A stretch of 64,000 nucleotides of DNA from Vitellaria paradoxa. Its lineage: Eukaryota > Streptophyta > Magnoliopsida > Ericales > Sapotaceae. The stretch spans positions 6,859,920 through 6,923,919 of the forward strand of contig CM034241.1 of the NCBI GenBank assembly GCA_019916065.1, written 5' to 3'. The notes beneath the pieces were generated by a model. That model made no database searches, had not been told where the DNA came from, and saw only the letters and a list, made by a program, of their open reading frames with translations. Below are positions 10,926 to 23,300 of the stretch, piece by piece. Made by a program: the position numbers and the translations under genes. Within the stretch, counting starts at the first letter, position 1. Every line of letters begins with the position of its first letter.

Positions 10926-12257
10926 ATGGAACCTAATGCTTTACCAGGTGGGATGCCTTCAACTATGGGCTCTGAAATGTTAGGGTTAGAAATCTCACTG
11001 CACCACCACCCCCAGACCCAAATGGTTGCTTTTGGCCACCATGAGGCTGACCACCACCACCACCACCCACAAACTCGCCTATCTGTTAAACAAGTCTACC
11101 AATTTACCCCCAAATCCAAAACCCAAAAACTGAAGCTCAGTGATGATGATGATGATGAGGATGATCCTGAAATCAATGCCGAGGACAGTGCAGATGGGGA
11201 GAGGAAGGTATCTCCTCAATGGCAGAGAATGAAATGGACTGACAGTATGGTGAGGTTGCTAATCATGATGGTTCTCCATATAGGCAAGGAAGCGTGTTCA
11301 GAAGGGAATGATCCGGCCGCCGGGAAGAAGCAGGGCGGCGGCGGTGGCGTTGTGTTACAGAAGAAAGGGAAGTGGAAATCGGTGTCGAGAGCAATGCTGG
11401 AGAGAGGTTTTTTTGTGTCTCCACAGCAATGTGAAGACAAGTTCAATGACCTGAACAAGAGATATAAGAGGGTTAACGATTTACTGGGGAAGGGGACGGC
11501 TTGCAGGGTTGTGGAGAATCGGAGTTTGCTTGATGCAATGGACCATTTATCGCCTAAAAGGAAGGAGGAAGTGAAGAAACTACTCAATTCCAAGCACTTG
11601 TTTTTCAGAGAAATGTGTGCTTATTATCATAATAGCTGTGGTGGTGGTGGTAATAATTCTGGTGCTACTAATTCACCAGAGGTGGCTGCAGAGCCATCTC
11701 AACAAGTTCAGCAACCTTTGCAGCATAAAAAATGTTTCCATTCTACTGATAACGCCACAATCGAGCCCACTCCGGAAAGAGCGTGGAGCACGGACGAGGA
11801 GGAAGAAGATGGTGACGACGATGAAGACGATGATGAGGATGGGCAGGAGGAGGAAGAAGGTGGTGGTGGTGAAAAGCATTTGAGAAAGAGGCCAAGGAAG
11901 GGGTTATCCGGATTGCCCTCCTCGCCTTTGATTCGACAAATGAGCAACGAATTGATGAGTGTGATTCAAGACGGGGACAAGAGTCTGTTGGAGAAGGGGC
12001 AGTGGATGAGGAGCCGGTTGGTGCGATTGGAGGAGCAGCGAGCAAGCTACCAGTCTGAAGCATTTGAGATTGAAAAGCAGCGGCTTGAATGGGTGAAGTT
12101 CAGCGGCAAAAAGGAGATGGAAATGGAGAAAGACAAGCTCAAGAACGAGCGAAAGAGGCTTCAAAATGAAAGAATGCTACTTCTTGTTCGCCAGAAGGAG
12201 CTCGAGTTGCTTAATCTTCAGCAGCAGCAGCAGCAAATTTCTTCAAACAAGGAGTGA
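10926..12257 (+). CDS. Trihelix transcription factor (HRA1/At1g21200-like)
   Basis: This is a single-exon 443-residue nuclear protein. It starts MEPNALPGGMP, has a His-rich stretch at about residues 25-48 and an acidic run at 73-90. A trihelix (Myb/SANT-like) DNA-binding domain follows at about 98-215, with W104 in RMKWTDSMV, W150 in KGKWKSVSRAM and the block CEDKFNDLNKRYKRVND. A second acidic stretch lies at about 288-316 and a basic nuclear-localisation candidate, KHLRKRPRK, at 317-325. A long charged helix, probably a coiled coil for dimerisation, spans about 355-431 and ends in a Gln run. This layout matches the intronless plant subgroup that includes Arabidopsis HRA1 (At3g10040) and At1g21200. 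The hypoxia role known for HRA1 should not be transferred without phylogeny. The first in-frame ATG after a T-rich leader was used as the start. Confidence 0.9.
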   Translation: MEPNALPGGMPSTMGSEMLGLEISLHHHPQTQMVAFGHHEADHHHHHPQTRLSVKQVYQFTPKSKTQKLKLSDDDDDEDDPEINAEDSADGERKVSPQWQRMKWTDSMVRLLIMMVLHIGKEACSEGNDPAAGKKQGGGGGVVLQKKGKWKSVSRAMLERGFFVSPQQCEDKFNDLNKRYKRVNDLLGKGTACRVVENRSLLDAMDHLSPKRKEEVKKLLNSKHLFFREMCAYYHNSCGGGGNNSGATNSPEVAAEPSQQVQQPLQHKKCFHSTDNATIEPTPERAWSTDEEEEDGDDDEDDDEDGQEEEEGGGGEKHLRKRPRKGLSGLPSSPLIRQMSNELMSVIQDGDKSLLEKGQWMRSRLVRLEEQRASYQSEAFEIEKQRLEWVKFSGKKEMEMEKDKLKNERKRLQNERMLLLVRQKELELLNLQQQQQQISSNKE

Positions 12258-13436
12258 CCGACATGAATTGTATGGTAGCTTGTATAAATTGCATATATAG
12301 ATGTACAAAGTTGTTCACACTTTGTTGTTGTTGTTGTTCTTCTTCTTCTTCTCTCTCTGTCTTTTTTTTTTTTTTTACAATAACCAAGTTGAGTTTGTAG
12401 TAATAATAATACTAGTTTCAGTGTTGATTCATCCATGTCATCCCCTTGCTCATTTTATTCTGCCTGAATTAATTTATTCACTTGTTTTGGTGTCTGGTAA
12501 GTTTGGAGATTCTTATTGAAATTTTAGGCTTTCTTGGAAAGAAAGCTTCTAACTTAGGGCAGAGTTAAGCTTTGAACTTCACTTGAGGTGAATAAAAAAT
12601 TTATTCATAAAATGGATTGAGTGATAAAAATTTAAATTGAACCAAAAAAAAATTAAAATTAAAATAAATTGGGTTACAAAAATTTAAAGTAGGCCAAATT
12701 AAAAAAAAAAAAATATGAACCAAAAGAAATTTTTTTTTGAAGCCAAGCTACCTAGACTATCTTGCTGTAAGTCTGCTTTTACTTCTAGCTACTCAACTTT
12801 TTTATTTTTTTCCTTCAATGACGAAATTTATTCCCTTATATTTTAATTTTTTTTAATCCATAAAGAGCAAACATGTTAAATTAAAAAAAAAAGTAAAAAA
12901 TAATTTTTTTTTCTTTCCAAACATCACCCAAAAAAAAAATTATCTTTTTTTTTTTCTTTTCAAACTAATCCTTAATCTCAAATCCATTCATTTGAAATCA
13001 GCTTTATGATTTTTTTTTTTTTTGTAAGTAAGATAATTTGGATTAAAGAGAGAATATTACAATTATCTAAGAGGTATATTCCTGATATATAAGAAAATAA
13101 CTATCATCTATTTATAAGTATTGGGATCCCTCATTTCAAATATAAATCATTATTATCAAAAGTACATTTAGTTTTTAATTTTTGTATTACTCGAACTCGA
13201 ATCTCATACTTTATAGTTGTGATTATGCTACTAGCTGAAGATACAATTCTTTTAAATACTCTTAATATGCCTCTCTAACCAAATATGGTATACAACTATA
13301 GACCAAGCAAACTTATTTATGTTATTTGCAAAAGTTTTCTCGCTGAATTTACTCATTGGATTTCTTCCTCTCAATTTTTCTTCTGACTTTGAATGTTGTA
13401 TAGCTTTATGAAATTGTTGGATTTTGCTTTTACTAA
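12258..13436. other. 3' flank of the trihelix gene, no further gene
   Basis: The stretch begins with the presumed 3' UTR, which has TTG and TTC triplet runs near 12323-12350. It then becomes AT-rich with many A and T homopolymers. A weak tRNA-promoter-like word (ATTCGAGTTCGAG on the minus strand near 13185) could be a SINE scrap, but no ends are visible. Confidence 0.5.
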
Positions 13437-13818
13437 GGCTTCGTTTGGAGTAAGAAAAAATAAGATAAATTGAAATAAAATGTGGTTTGGGATTAATTTT
13501 AGTGCTATTTTTTTTCCTCAAAAGTCGTAAGCCATGGGAACGGTTTTTCAAATCCGTTCCCACGGATTCAAAAAAATTCACAAAAAATAACAATAATGGT
13601 ACTCATTTGAAAGCTTTCGATACTAAGAATATGACACACGAAGATTATGATTATATAAAAAATTTACACATTCGATTAACTTACTTCCAATTTTTTTTTA
13701 TTTTTTTAGCGAAATATTGAAATTTGTTGAAATTAGCGATGGAGGAAAAATTAGAGGTAAATGGGTTGTTAGAGATTTATAAAGTTTTTTAGCGGTTTAT
13801 AATATGCCAAACGAGACC
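13437..13818. mobile_element. Tourist-like MITE, family A, with TAA target duplication
   Basis: The termini GGCTTCGTTTGG and CCAAACGAGACC are inverted and are flanked on both sides by TAA (13434-13436 and 13819-13821), the PIF/Harbinger signature. Inside is an imperfect hairpin around CCATGGGAACGG and its complement near 13531-13565. The subterminal word GGAGTAAGAAAAA recurs in the copies near 48.5 and 48.9 kb and, slightly changed, at 40.2 kb. There is no transposase. Confidence 0.8.
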
Positions 13819-13998
13819 TAAAATGCAACGTCAGGATCAACTTTCAAATGCAAGAAATGAACCTTCCTGTTTGTTTCCATCTGCTATGCTATGGGTGGAT
13901 GCTCTTTCGTACAGCGACCATGGTTTCAATTTTCAATTGACACTGGAATTGTTTACTCAAAACCGGTGGTTATGAAAGATGGGATACACATGAAGATT

Positions 13999-14028
13999 AT
14001 AAACATATATATATATATATATATATAA
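13999..14028. repeat. (TA)n microsatellite
   Basis: A short, uninterrupted alternating AT tract in intergenic DNA. Similar tracts lie at about 18357-18377, 41221-41248 and 58869-58890. Confidence 0.85.
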
Positions 14029-14363
14029 CCACAATCATCGGATAACAATCAACAGTGGCAATTCAGTGATAATGGAGTATTTGATTTATCAAATTTTACC
14101 AAACGTGATAAAAATTATCAATTTTCTTCTATCAAATTTTACTACATATAATTTTTACACTAATTTTTTAGCTATTCAAACATAGTCAACATGTGATTTG
14201 TTCCTCAATATCGCTTTTCTTTAAAGTGCTAAATGTTAATATATCTTCTTTTCAATCCTTCAACTTTTCTTTATACTTTGGGCTCCGTTTGGAACCAAAA
14301 AAAAAATTGTTTTTTTAAATGATTAAAATTATTCTATTACAACTTTTAGTAAGGTGGTAACAT

Positions 14364-14436
14364 CACGCCCAGTGGGACTCGAACCCACAATCGCCTGATT
14401 AGAAGTCAGACGCCTTATCCATTAGGCCATGGGCGC
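14364..14436 (-). tRNA. tRNA-Arg(UCU): tRNA-Arg (anticodon UCU)
   Basis: The minus strand folds into a complete cloverleaf of 73 nt. The acceptor stem is GCGCCCA with TGGGCGT (first pair G-U), the D arm is closed by GCC/GGC, and the anticodon stem-loop CTGACTTCTAATCAG carries TCT. The T arm is GTGGG TTCGAGT CCCAC, with G as discriminator base. There is no intron and CCA is not encoded, as in eukaryotic nuclear genes. The A- and B-box promoters lie within the gene (B box GGTTCGAGTCC). A T-run that could stop RNA polymerase III is not immediate; the first TTTT lies roughly 40 nt downstream. Confidence 0.97.
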
Positions 14437-14625
14437 TGCTACGGCGAAATACTGAATTATTCAAGCCATATTGAATACTAACTTGTCCTTTTTGAAACTC
14501 CCTTCAAATTTTTATCAAATAACAAAAAGTGACTTAGATATTCTTAAAAAAAATTACTAAAATTTTTATTAAATGCAACTAATAATTTTTTGACAAAAAA
14601 TTACTAAAAATTCTGCAAGCTCTTA

Positions 14626-15006
14626 GGCTTTGTTCGGTTTTAGAAAAGCTTTTGGCTTTTTTTTTTTTTTTTTTGTAACTTTTTTTCATCTTATATGTGT
14701 TTTTCCACAAAAATTTAATTTTCTTTTTTGAAAATGTAACTTTTAAAAATGTTAACAGCATTCATTAAAAAAAAAAATTCATGTCTGTTTGAGTAAAAAC
14801 TATCCATTTGAGTAAAAAAAATAACAAAAAATTTGTTTTTTTTTTTTTTAAATTTTCTAGTTTTTACCAAAATGAATGTGAATTTTTCATTTTTTTTTAT
14901 GAATGCGATTTACATGCCTAAAAATTATATATTTTAAAAAAGAAATTATACAAGACAAAAAAGTTAAGGAAAAAGACTTAAATCTTTTTTAACACCAAAC
15001 AAAGCC
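14626..15006. mobile_element. Tourist-like MITE, family D, with TTA target duplication
   Basis: The inverted ends GGCTTTGTTCGGT and ACCAAACAAAGCC are flanked by TTA at 14623-14625 and 15007-15009. The 381-bp interior is T- and A-rich with no ORF of interest. A related, apparently truncated copy starts near 38866 (GGCTTTCGTTCG followed by CATCTTATGTGTTTTT). Confidence 0.8.
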
Positions 15007-15693
15007 TTAATAGAAAGATCACAAGGCAAGTTTAGGCAAATTCCAAAAAAAAAAAAATAATTATTTTTATTTTCCAAGGCTCCCAACTAGAAATGGTTAA
15101 GGGATGGAGACCATGACCAAAATAATAATAATAATAATAATAATAAATTAATAATAAAAAATAAAAAAACTTACACTCACTTCCACACACGTTACGTATT
15201 GAATACTCGTTCACTCTACGTAATTAATCAAATTAAACGAGTTTGAATGGTAAAACTTCTCAAAAAAAAAAAAATTATAAAAAATAATATAAATATATAA
15301 ATAAAAATGTCTCTCTACTACAATATTTTATTAAAAAGTACTGTCAAAAGAATGCTGCAATGACATTTATATAATAAAATATTTTTTTATAGTTTTTTCT
15401 TTTTTTCTTTTCTTCCTCTAAAGTGATAAATGTTTATAGTTGCCATACCATTCTAGTGACCTTTTCTAGTATTATTTTTTTGATAATATATGTAAATAAT
15501 ATTTGTATATACTTTTTTTTTTATTAACAAGAAATTTGTGAACTATTATAATATTAGAAAATGATATCCAAAAGATAATGTTAAGTTATATTTTATTAGA
15601 TTGATAGTTCATAATTGAAAAAGTGTTGTCCATGTAAACTTAGCCATGGATTAAAGCATCAAAATTTAGGATTAGAATAAATTATTTTGAAAT

Positions 15694-15832
15694 CCCACAC
15701 ACAAGGTGTGAGTCTGGAGCTTAACCGGTTCGCGTGGTTTGTGGGGTATTGTGCAAACCCCCGGTTTACTCATCGACTATGCGGTTCGTTGAGAGTTGCA
15801 ATAAATCGGAGGGGTTCCGGGTTACCAAAAAA
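15694..15832 (+). mobile_element. SINE-like retroposon with 15-bp target duplication
   Basis: This compact, comparatively GC-rich segment of about 139 bp ends in an A tract after GGTTCCGGGTTACC. It is flanked by perfect copies of AAATTATTTTGAAAT at 15679-15693 and 15833-15847. A short poly-A-tailed non-coding unit with a long TSD is diagnostic of LINE-mobilised retroposition. GGTTCGCGTGG near the 5' part may be a decayed RNA polymerase III B box. The perfect TSD suggests a fairly recent insertion. Confidence 0.85.
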
Positions 15833-15847
15833 AAATTATTTTGAAAT

Positions 15848-17388
15848 ATCAAAAAATCTAGAAAATCATATATTTACAGAATACTTGTAAGAAGTCGTGC
15901 AGGAACTCGCATGATATTACAACAGATTTACTAAATTTGGTACCAAGATACAAGGGACCTTACCATTGTGAGTGACGATTTAACAGTTTGTAATTCAAAA
16001 CTACTGCGATATTTAAGTTTCCATAACTAAAATTGTGTTTATAATGACATGTTTAAGTTTCCGTAACTAAAATTGTGTTTATAATGAAATGTTGAGATTT
16101 TTTTTTTTTTTCTAGTTTGAGTTTTTTTATTATTAAAGATTTTTTTTTTCTATTTAACTTTCCCTGCGATTTTTTTTGATTGTCATTGATGTTGTGGTTG
16201 TTAGGACATTCAGTGTGCAGTCTTTTTTTTAGGTGATGTTATGTAATTGAGACAATTTAGATTAAAATGGTTACAATTTCAAATCAACTTGGTATATAGT
16301 ATTTGTCTCACACTCATTTAAAATTTTAATATTCAAATTTCAAATTTATCGTCACAAGAGTCATCTTCTATCAAGTTGCTTAAGACTCATTTGATAAAAC
16401 TGTCAGTTTTTAATTTTGAGTTCAATTTTCATTTTCATAGTAGAAGGGGAGAAAAAAAAACATTGAAAATGCATTTAAAAACAATAGTTGTTAATTACTA
16501 GTTATAACACTGAGAGAATGGCTAGTGATAGTTGGTGGCTATGGTTCGCTCTGCTAATCTTGATGCGCTCCACTTAAATATCTATCCCTTCCCTTACAGT
16601 CTAACGAGTATGAATCACAGTTTTAATAATCCACATTATAGTTTTTAACTACAATCAGCCTCAGTGAATACAACGCCTGCAAAATGCTGCAATTTCCCGC
16701 ATGTAAGGTGGAAACACCTCCATTTTAGTGAAGTGACCCTCAATTGAGGGGATTCCCATGTTCCCAACAATTGGTCTCTTGGAGGTTTCTCCCTCACTCT
16801 ACACTTGCAGTAAGGCTTAAGGAGCCCTACAACACTTGACCATGATTCGTACAAGGATAGTTATCCACTCACGGACACCTGCAAGGTCCCATGATTCTCT
16901 TTTTTAGTGCAACACCATCAAGTACCAAGGACTAACATAAATCCGAAAACCCCAAAAAACAAAAACAAAAAAACCAAAAAAACAAATTCCTTTTCAGGTG
17001 TTTAGGGAAAGATTCTTCAGCACAAATAATATGAAAATCCAAATTACAGTGGACATCCAAAACCTACCAAAGATTTTGAAGCAAAGATATTAACTATGAC
17101 AAATGCAAATCCCATAGCTATTAGTTAAAACAGACACACGTTCATCCATGCAAGTATATACACACACATTATATCATTTAAATTGAACAAAATGGATAAT
17201 TTCCATTGATGCATTTGAAAATTGAACAAAGTGGTTGTCCAGCATAACTTCCATCACTTTAATCTAAATAGAAAGGAATTGCCCGCGGGCATCCATATTA
17301 CGCAAAATACTAAGTTGTTTCCAACAATCACAAGAGAGAGCAAAACAAAGTGCAACGCTTCCACGAACATAGGGGAAAACCAACCATT
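15848..17388. other. Intergenic sequence downstream of the pyruvate kinase gene
   Basis: The left half is AT-rich without recognisable elements. It includes a doubled 40-45 bp unit around 16010-16088 that repeats the word AAGTTTCC(A/G)TAACTAAAATTG. The right part, from about 17280, probably contains the 3' UTR of the minus-strand pyruvate kinase gene. No coding region was identified. Confidence 0.5.
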
Positions 17389-20300
17389 CTAATCTTCAAG
17401 CTCAATAATCTTGACAACAGATGCGTCTCCAACTTTCTGGCAAACAACTACCCGATCATGTGACTTTATAACTCCAGAGGCCTTCCCATGTTCAAGTGCA
17501 ACCTTTAGAACTGACTCATTTGTTGCACTTGTAGATTCCGCCTACAAATTCAAGGGGTAATTAATAACAAAAATTTATGAAATCTACTTGGCGAAAATTA
17601 AGTACATAAAAAAAAAAGGTATGCTACATTTTGACATTCTTAAGCAGCTAGAACCCACAGAAAATGCAGAAATAATACGCAGTAGAACAAAAAGGGGGGA
17701 AAAAAAGAAACCGTTTGCTTCAAACTTGCTTAAGTCATCAACAATAGTAGTATAAACCAAGGATTTAGATGTAAAGTAAGAACTTACAGGATGTCGAGGA
17801 TCAGCAAGCATGGGGAAAAGACCTCTCACTATTAGTGACTGCCTCGCCTAAATTAACAGAAGGGGTAAAAATAGCACACGTTCGTCAGCTTAAGTGCCAA
17901 TTAGATTCCGGGAAAAGGAAATAGAAAGAAAAAGAAGAAACTCGAATAAATTTCTGCAGAAAGCAAGTAACAGATCCTCATTCCTGCAGAAGATAAGCTA
18001 TAATTAAATCAGTGATGATCACACCTCAAATGCACCACTGAAACTCCACTTCAGTTGATTTGTTTTGAGCCGAGGAATGACTACTGATAGAACTGGCATT
18101 GTAGGCCTATACTTTGCAATTAGCCTGCATGTATTTGCAGTTCAGATTTGAGTCGCGGACACGACTGAACATGAAAAGTTGCACAAATGAATTAAAAAGG
18201 CCCGATTAACAAATAATTCAACGGCAACCCTGACACACTAGGTCCCCTTTGGTTGCCTTCAAAATTGTGGACTGACCAATTTTCAATTGGCACACTTGAT
18301 GAATTGGATAATTCATGTTTTTGAAAGTAGAAACAAAATAGCTCAAAACCTCAAAATATATATATATATATATATATTTGGAAAACATATATTTACTTAA
18401 TAAATAATCAGGAGATCAAAAAAAAGTTTTATTGGAAAACTATATTTACTCAATAAATAACCAGGAGATCAGAAACTATCTTGTTGAGTCTATATACCAA
18501 CTATAAATTAACTTGCTACAAATTGACAAATTATAAATTAGTTAATTTGAAAGGAAATGATTTCATTCATGCAACCAGACGGCATCTAGTGATTCATAAA
18601 ATACCTTGCAGCCCTTCCAGATGAGGTGAAGCAAATAATAACAGATGCCTTCACCTTAATGGCAGCTCGTACCTAAGCAGGAAACGAATACTAGCCAATG
18701 AATTCCACTACTAACAGAAACCTAAATTCTAAGAAAACAGATTTAAAGTCAAAATCATCAGGGCAACGGGAAAAAATGTATAATAAGAACATCCAAAAGA
18801 TACTTGTCAAATAAAAAGAACATCCAAAAGAAATTACCGCAGAGGAAGCAATGGATTCCAAGTGGGTCATTGGTTCTCCAACATATTTGACAGTCTTCTT
18901 AAAATAAAGGTCTTGGTTGAAAACCTTATCTGCCTGCATAGCAATTTGAGCTCAAGTAAGGTTATAAAGAGAATTTTTATATGGAACACATTGAAGGAGA
19001 CCAAGGTTTATGGTATAATTTAGAGGCATCTTAATTGTTCGAGCCTCAATTATATCAAATTGAACCACATGCCAATGCACTAATCACATTTTCACCAAAC
19101 ATGATGAGCAACAAACTATAGAATTACAGAAACCCAAAGAAGAAAATTAGTATATCATCTCCTTATAATGCATAACACTCTCTTTTGTTCCCACAACCTT
19201 TTGAGTCTATTAAGCAGAACAATGTGTAGCATAGAAGTTAAAAAAATAAAAAATAAAAAAATGAATTGGATGATATCTTTTGTTTCATTGATAAACAAAA
19301 AAACTGATGACAGTAAGTGCAGCTAGACAAAACAAGCATGTCAGTCATTTGGGTAATTATTTCAAGTTGTAAACAATTTTAAAATAACAAAATTACCTCA
19401 ATTTCTAAAACAGGTATTAGGACTTTTTATTCACACTTTTGTCCAATATATAAAATGTGGAAAATGATAATGTTTTGATATGATAAAATATAAATATTAA
19501 CTTAAGATTTTGATATAATAAAATATAAATGTATTTGTCATGCAAAAAATGAATAAATAGTTATTCTTTTCACATGTAACTTACAAAATATAGATCTATT
19601 CGTTGTTTCCCTGCCACAACTTCTGTTTTTATTTTTAAGAAAAAAAAAAAAATTGATGTGTTGGCAAACTCCACTTCAATATATAACAGCATTCCATGTC
19701 CACATACTTATGGGCAAGGTCCCACATATAGGCATAATAATAGTTGCCAAATCTAATTTAAAAGCACTAAACAAACAAATCCTGAAGAACAGGAATAAGT
19801 ACACTGAGCAAACAGGTATTGATCACCTCAACAAACTATCAATGACCATTTAGCCTTGGACAAAATGAAGCCAGGTAGAACCATGTGCATACCCTTTTAA
19901 AAAGGGGGGGTTATTTGTTTGTTTTGTTTTTTTTTTTTTTGGGGGGGGGGTAGAATCATAAACACCGCAGAACCACCTAAAACAGAAAAGGCAAGAGCTT
20001 TCGAGAGCAACAAATTTTGAAGTGAACGGATTAAGATGCAAAATGTGTTTCAAACTTTCAACACAGGTTGCATGGATTAGCAGTTTGCAGTTCCAGCAAA
20101 GTTCCACAAGCTATTTTACATGGACATTTTGAATGTATGATGTAATCTTGTAAGATACTTGACACTTGGTAAGGCCCCTAACTGTATGGTTGAATAAGAG
20201 AATTAATGCATCCGATACTTAGACTCATACCGTACACATAGGGGAGTGGCTATCTTACATGTGTTAGTATTAATAAGAAATAGAAGAAGAATTGTATATT

Positions 20301-23300
20301 AGAGAAAAAGAAGAACATATAGCTGCTGCATAATTACATTAGAGAAAAACCTAATTAGAATATAAAATTCGGCCCTTTATATATTAGGGCAACATCTGAG
20401 TGTTAGTGACTATTTTACCCTTACCTAATAAGCTAATATTATTCTAATAACATGGACTCTTCTAAATGCACGATGGCCATATGACAAATATTTGACATTT
20501 GGATAAGGACAATTGGGTAAAGGTATGATGAAACATGTGTGATGTGTCCCATATTTAATTGAATATCCATACAAACACATTTAGCAACTCAATTCTAGCA
20601 AAAAATTAAGTATAAAACCTATATTTTATGCACGAAATACTCAAATGACAATGTGTAAATACCATATCCTACAAACAAAAATAATTATATTAAATACAAT
20701 TATACTTTTCCGTATTCCTATATTGTGGATCCGACTCTAGACACATACCTGAAACCAAGTCCACATATATAACATAGGGTAGAGGCATGATATGTGTCCC
20801 ATATATAATTAGACATCCATACAATATATTTAGCAATTTAATTTTGGCACATTTTTTAATATCTATCGCGGGTATACCAACCTTCGGTGAGACTAATCCC
20901 CTAGACTTCTAACCTCCCACAAGACCTAGGTGTCAAGTAAAGCCAAGGGGGTTCAAACTGATAACCTATATTTCAATTGGTCGAACTACCCCGGTGTGGG
21001 CAATTTTAGCACATGATATACTTAAAACTTATATTTAATTAATGAAATGCTCTAGTGGCATCTTTTAAATACTATACTATCCTACAAAATAGAATAATTA
21101 TATTAAATATATCAATATTTTATTGTGTTTCTGTATTATTGAATAAAAGACTTAATGGATCCAACTGTTGACATATATCTGCACCCAACACCTGTACCCA
21201 AGTCTATGTAACATAGTCTACAAACAACAAGATGTTTTATAGAAATGTTGAGATAGATTTACCTCTGCACAAATTTTACCAACTGTCGAAATTGTCTCAA
21301 CAGGGTATAATCCACGAAAAGTCTCAGCACCAAGAAGAATTGCATCGCTTCCTGAATTAATTAAGAATTAGATAAGAAAGAAATAAGGTTCCAGAGTTTT
21401 TCACATGCTAGCAAAAACTTCAAACGAAGACTATGAAACCAACAGTTAGACAACTAAGATCCTAAATATCAATAGGATTATATCAAGTACTATCAGGCAG
21501 CATGATATGCATGACCCATGATGCTAAGGAAGATTTAAATACAAAATTACAAAGGCACTAGCTAGATTCAGAATAGTTAGTCACCATCCAGTACAGCATT
21601 AGCAACATCTGTTGCTTCTGCACGAGTTGGCCTAAGATTGCCAGTCATACTATCAACAACACGGGTTACCACTGCTGGTTTTCCAGCCATGTTGCACTTG
21701 TAAAGAGCAGCCTTTTGAAATAAGAACACCTGCAAATTTCATAAAGATAGGAAATGCATTAACAGCCTGTGCAGACACATTATTCACAATTGAAAGCAAA
21801 TACAAACACAATTGCACTGTCTCAAACATGAATTATTGGTGTTACAGAATAGACAATCATCCAGTGCTACTCACAATATAGACAATGATAATACATTTTA
21901 AACATGACATTAACCCAGATTAGGCAATTTCTTAGGCAAAAATTCCATTTTAATATTTTGTTCCCCTAAATAATGTATGGACATCTTTAGATATACCTTA
22001 ATTTAATAAAAAGAGGAATAAAGGCTCCATACTCTTTTCTTCCCCCATGAAACAGCCTCAAAAAAAAGGAATAAAAAAGAACCAAAAAAAAAAAAACACA
22101 GTAATAGACCGTTAAAGAAAATTTTCTTTAATATTATACCCACGCTACAACATATCAATTTTTTTTTCCCCAATTTTCCATGATATATTGATAGAAGTTA
22201 TATGCATGGTGTTCTCCAAAAGAAATATCCAGCAGTTTCCTCTGAGATAGAACAGAAAGAAACTAAACTAAACGTAATGTTTCTTTCCCCCTTGAGGCAA
22301 CACAAGTTACGTCTTAATCAACCACTTGGCCAAAAACTTGAGCTGTTAAAAAATGACTCAAAGAATGTACATCAAGTTCCTACACCCTTCAGATGTGAAG
22401 CCCATCTCACATGTCCATGGAAAAAACAAAATGAACAGAACAGTGAAACAAATGGAATGCAGAACCAACTCCAACTGAAACTCAATCAAAAGTGCTCAGA
22501 AAGTCAAAATTCTGATACCATACTATACAATCACCCATGCCAACAAATTCAAGCTGTTAACAAATGAACCAAGCAAGTATGCTAAGCTCTCAGAATATAC
22601 AAACACAGGTATTGTAGGAATAAAACATGCCTTCATTCCTTCCATTGCTGGATGGGTGTGATGAATATTCAGGTGCAAGACCAATTGCAAGAATTTTTAG
22701 GAACATACAAATATCTAGTTATACATTCTGCATGCATGTATAAACATTTTAATGCATATACATAAAACATATTTCCAAAATTGCATTTCCAATTCATTGA
22801 TTGCATTAAATAGCATAGATAACAAAATCATCATATTCATTTTTCACTCAAGGACAACTTCCAGAGTATTTCATAGATATAGAAATTTTCCTGGAACATT
22901 TTCAAATATAGTTTGCAAAATTACAATTTTGCCCTCAAATCTGATTTTCGCAAATATTTTAAAAATCTCTAATTCAATTTCTAATGCCAAAAGGTGTCAG
23001 AAGACTCAGAACTCCTTTCGTGCCTATACAAGCTTTTGAAAAATTCCCAAAATTTTTTCAAAAACTGCATTTTCATCATTAATCAATCCATCATGTAGAA
23101 ACCAATGGAAGAAATCATACGAGTTTAAAGAACTAACCTTCTCAGGTGGGAGATCTATGCCAAGATTTCCACGAGAAAGGATAATACCATCTGCCTCTTG
23201 TAGGATCTCGTCGAAGTGGGTCAAACCCTAAAAAATGAAATAAGAGCATAAACTTAAGCACTCAAACAACTGCCATGGTCTCTCGTAGAACTTGTATATG

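Noticed and set aside
11216..12164. Several minus-strand ORFs of 68-125 codons under the trihelix gene
   Set aside because: They are antisense shadows of a well-supported coding sequence, with Ser/Pro/His runs mirrored from its repeats.
22202..22567. 121-codon plus-strand ORF in the pyruvate kinase locus
   Set aside because: It lies wholly inside intron 9 on the opposite strand, has no recognised domain and a biased composition; chance ORF.
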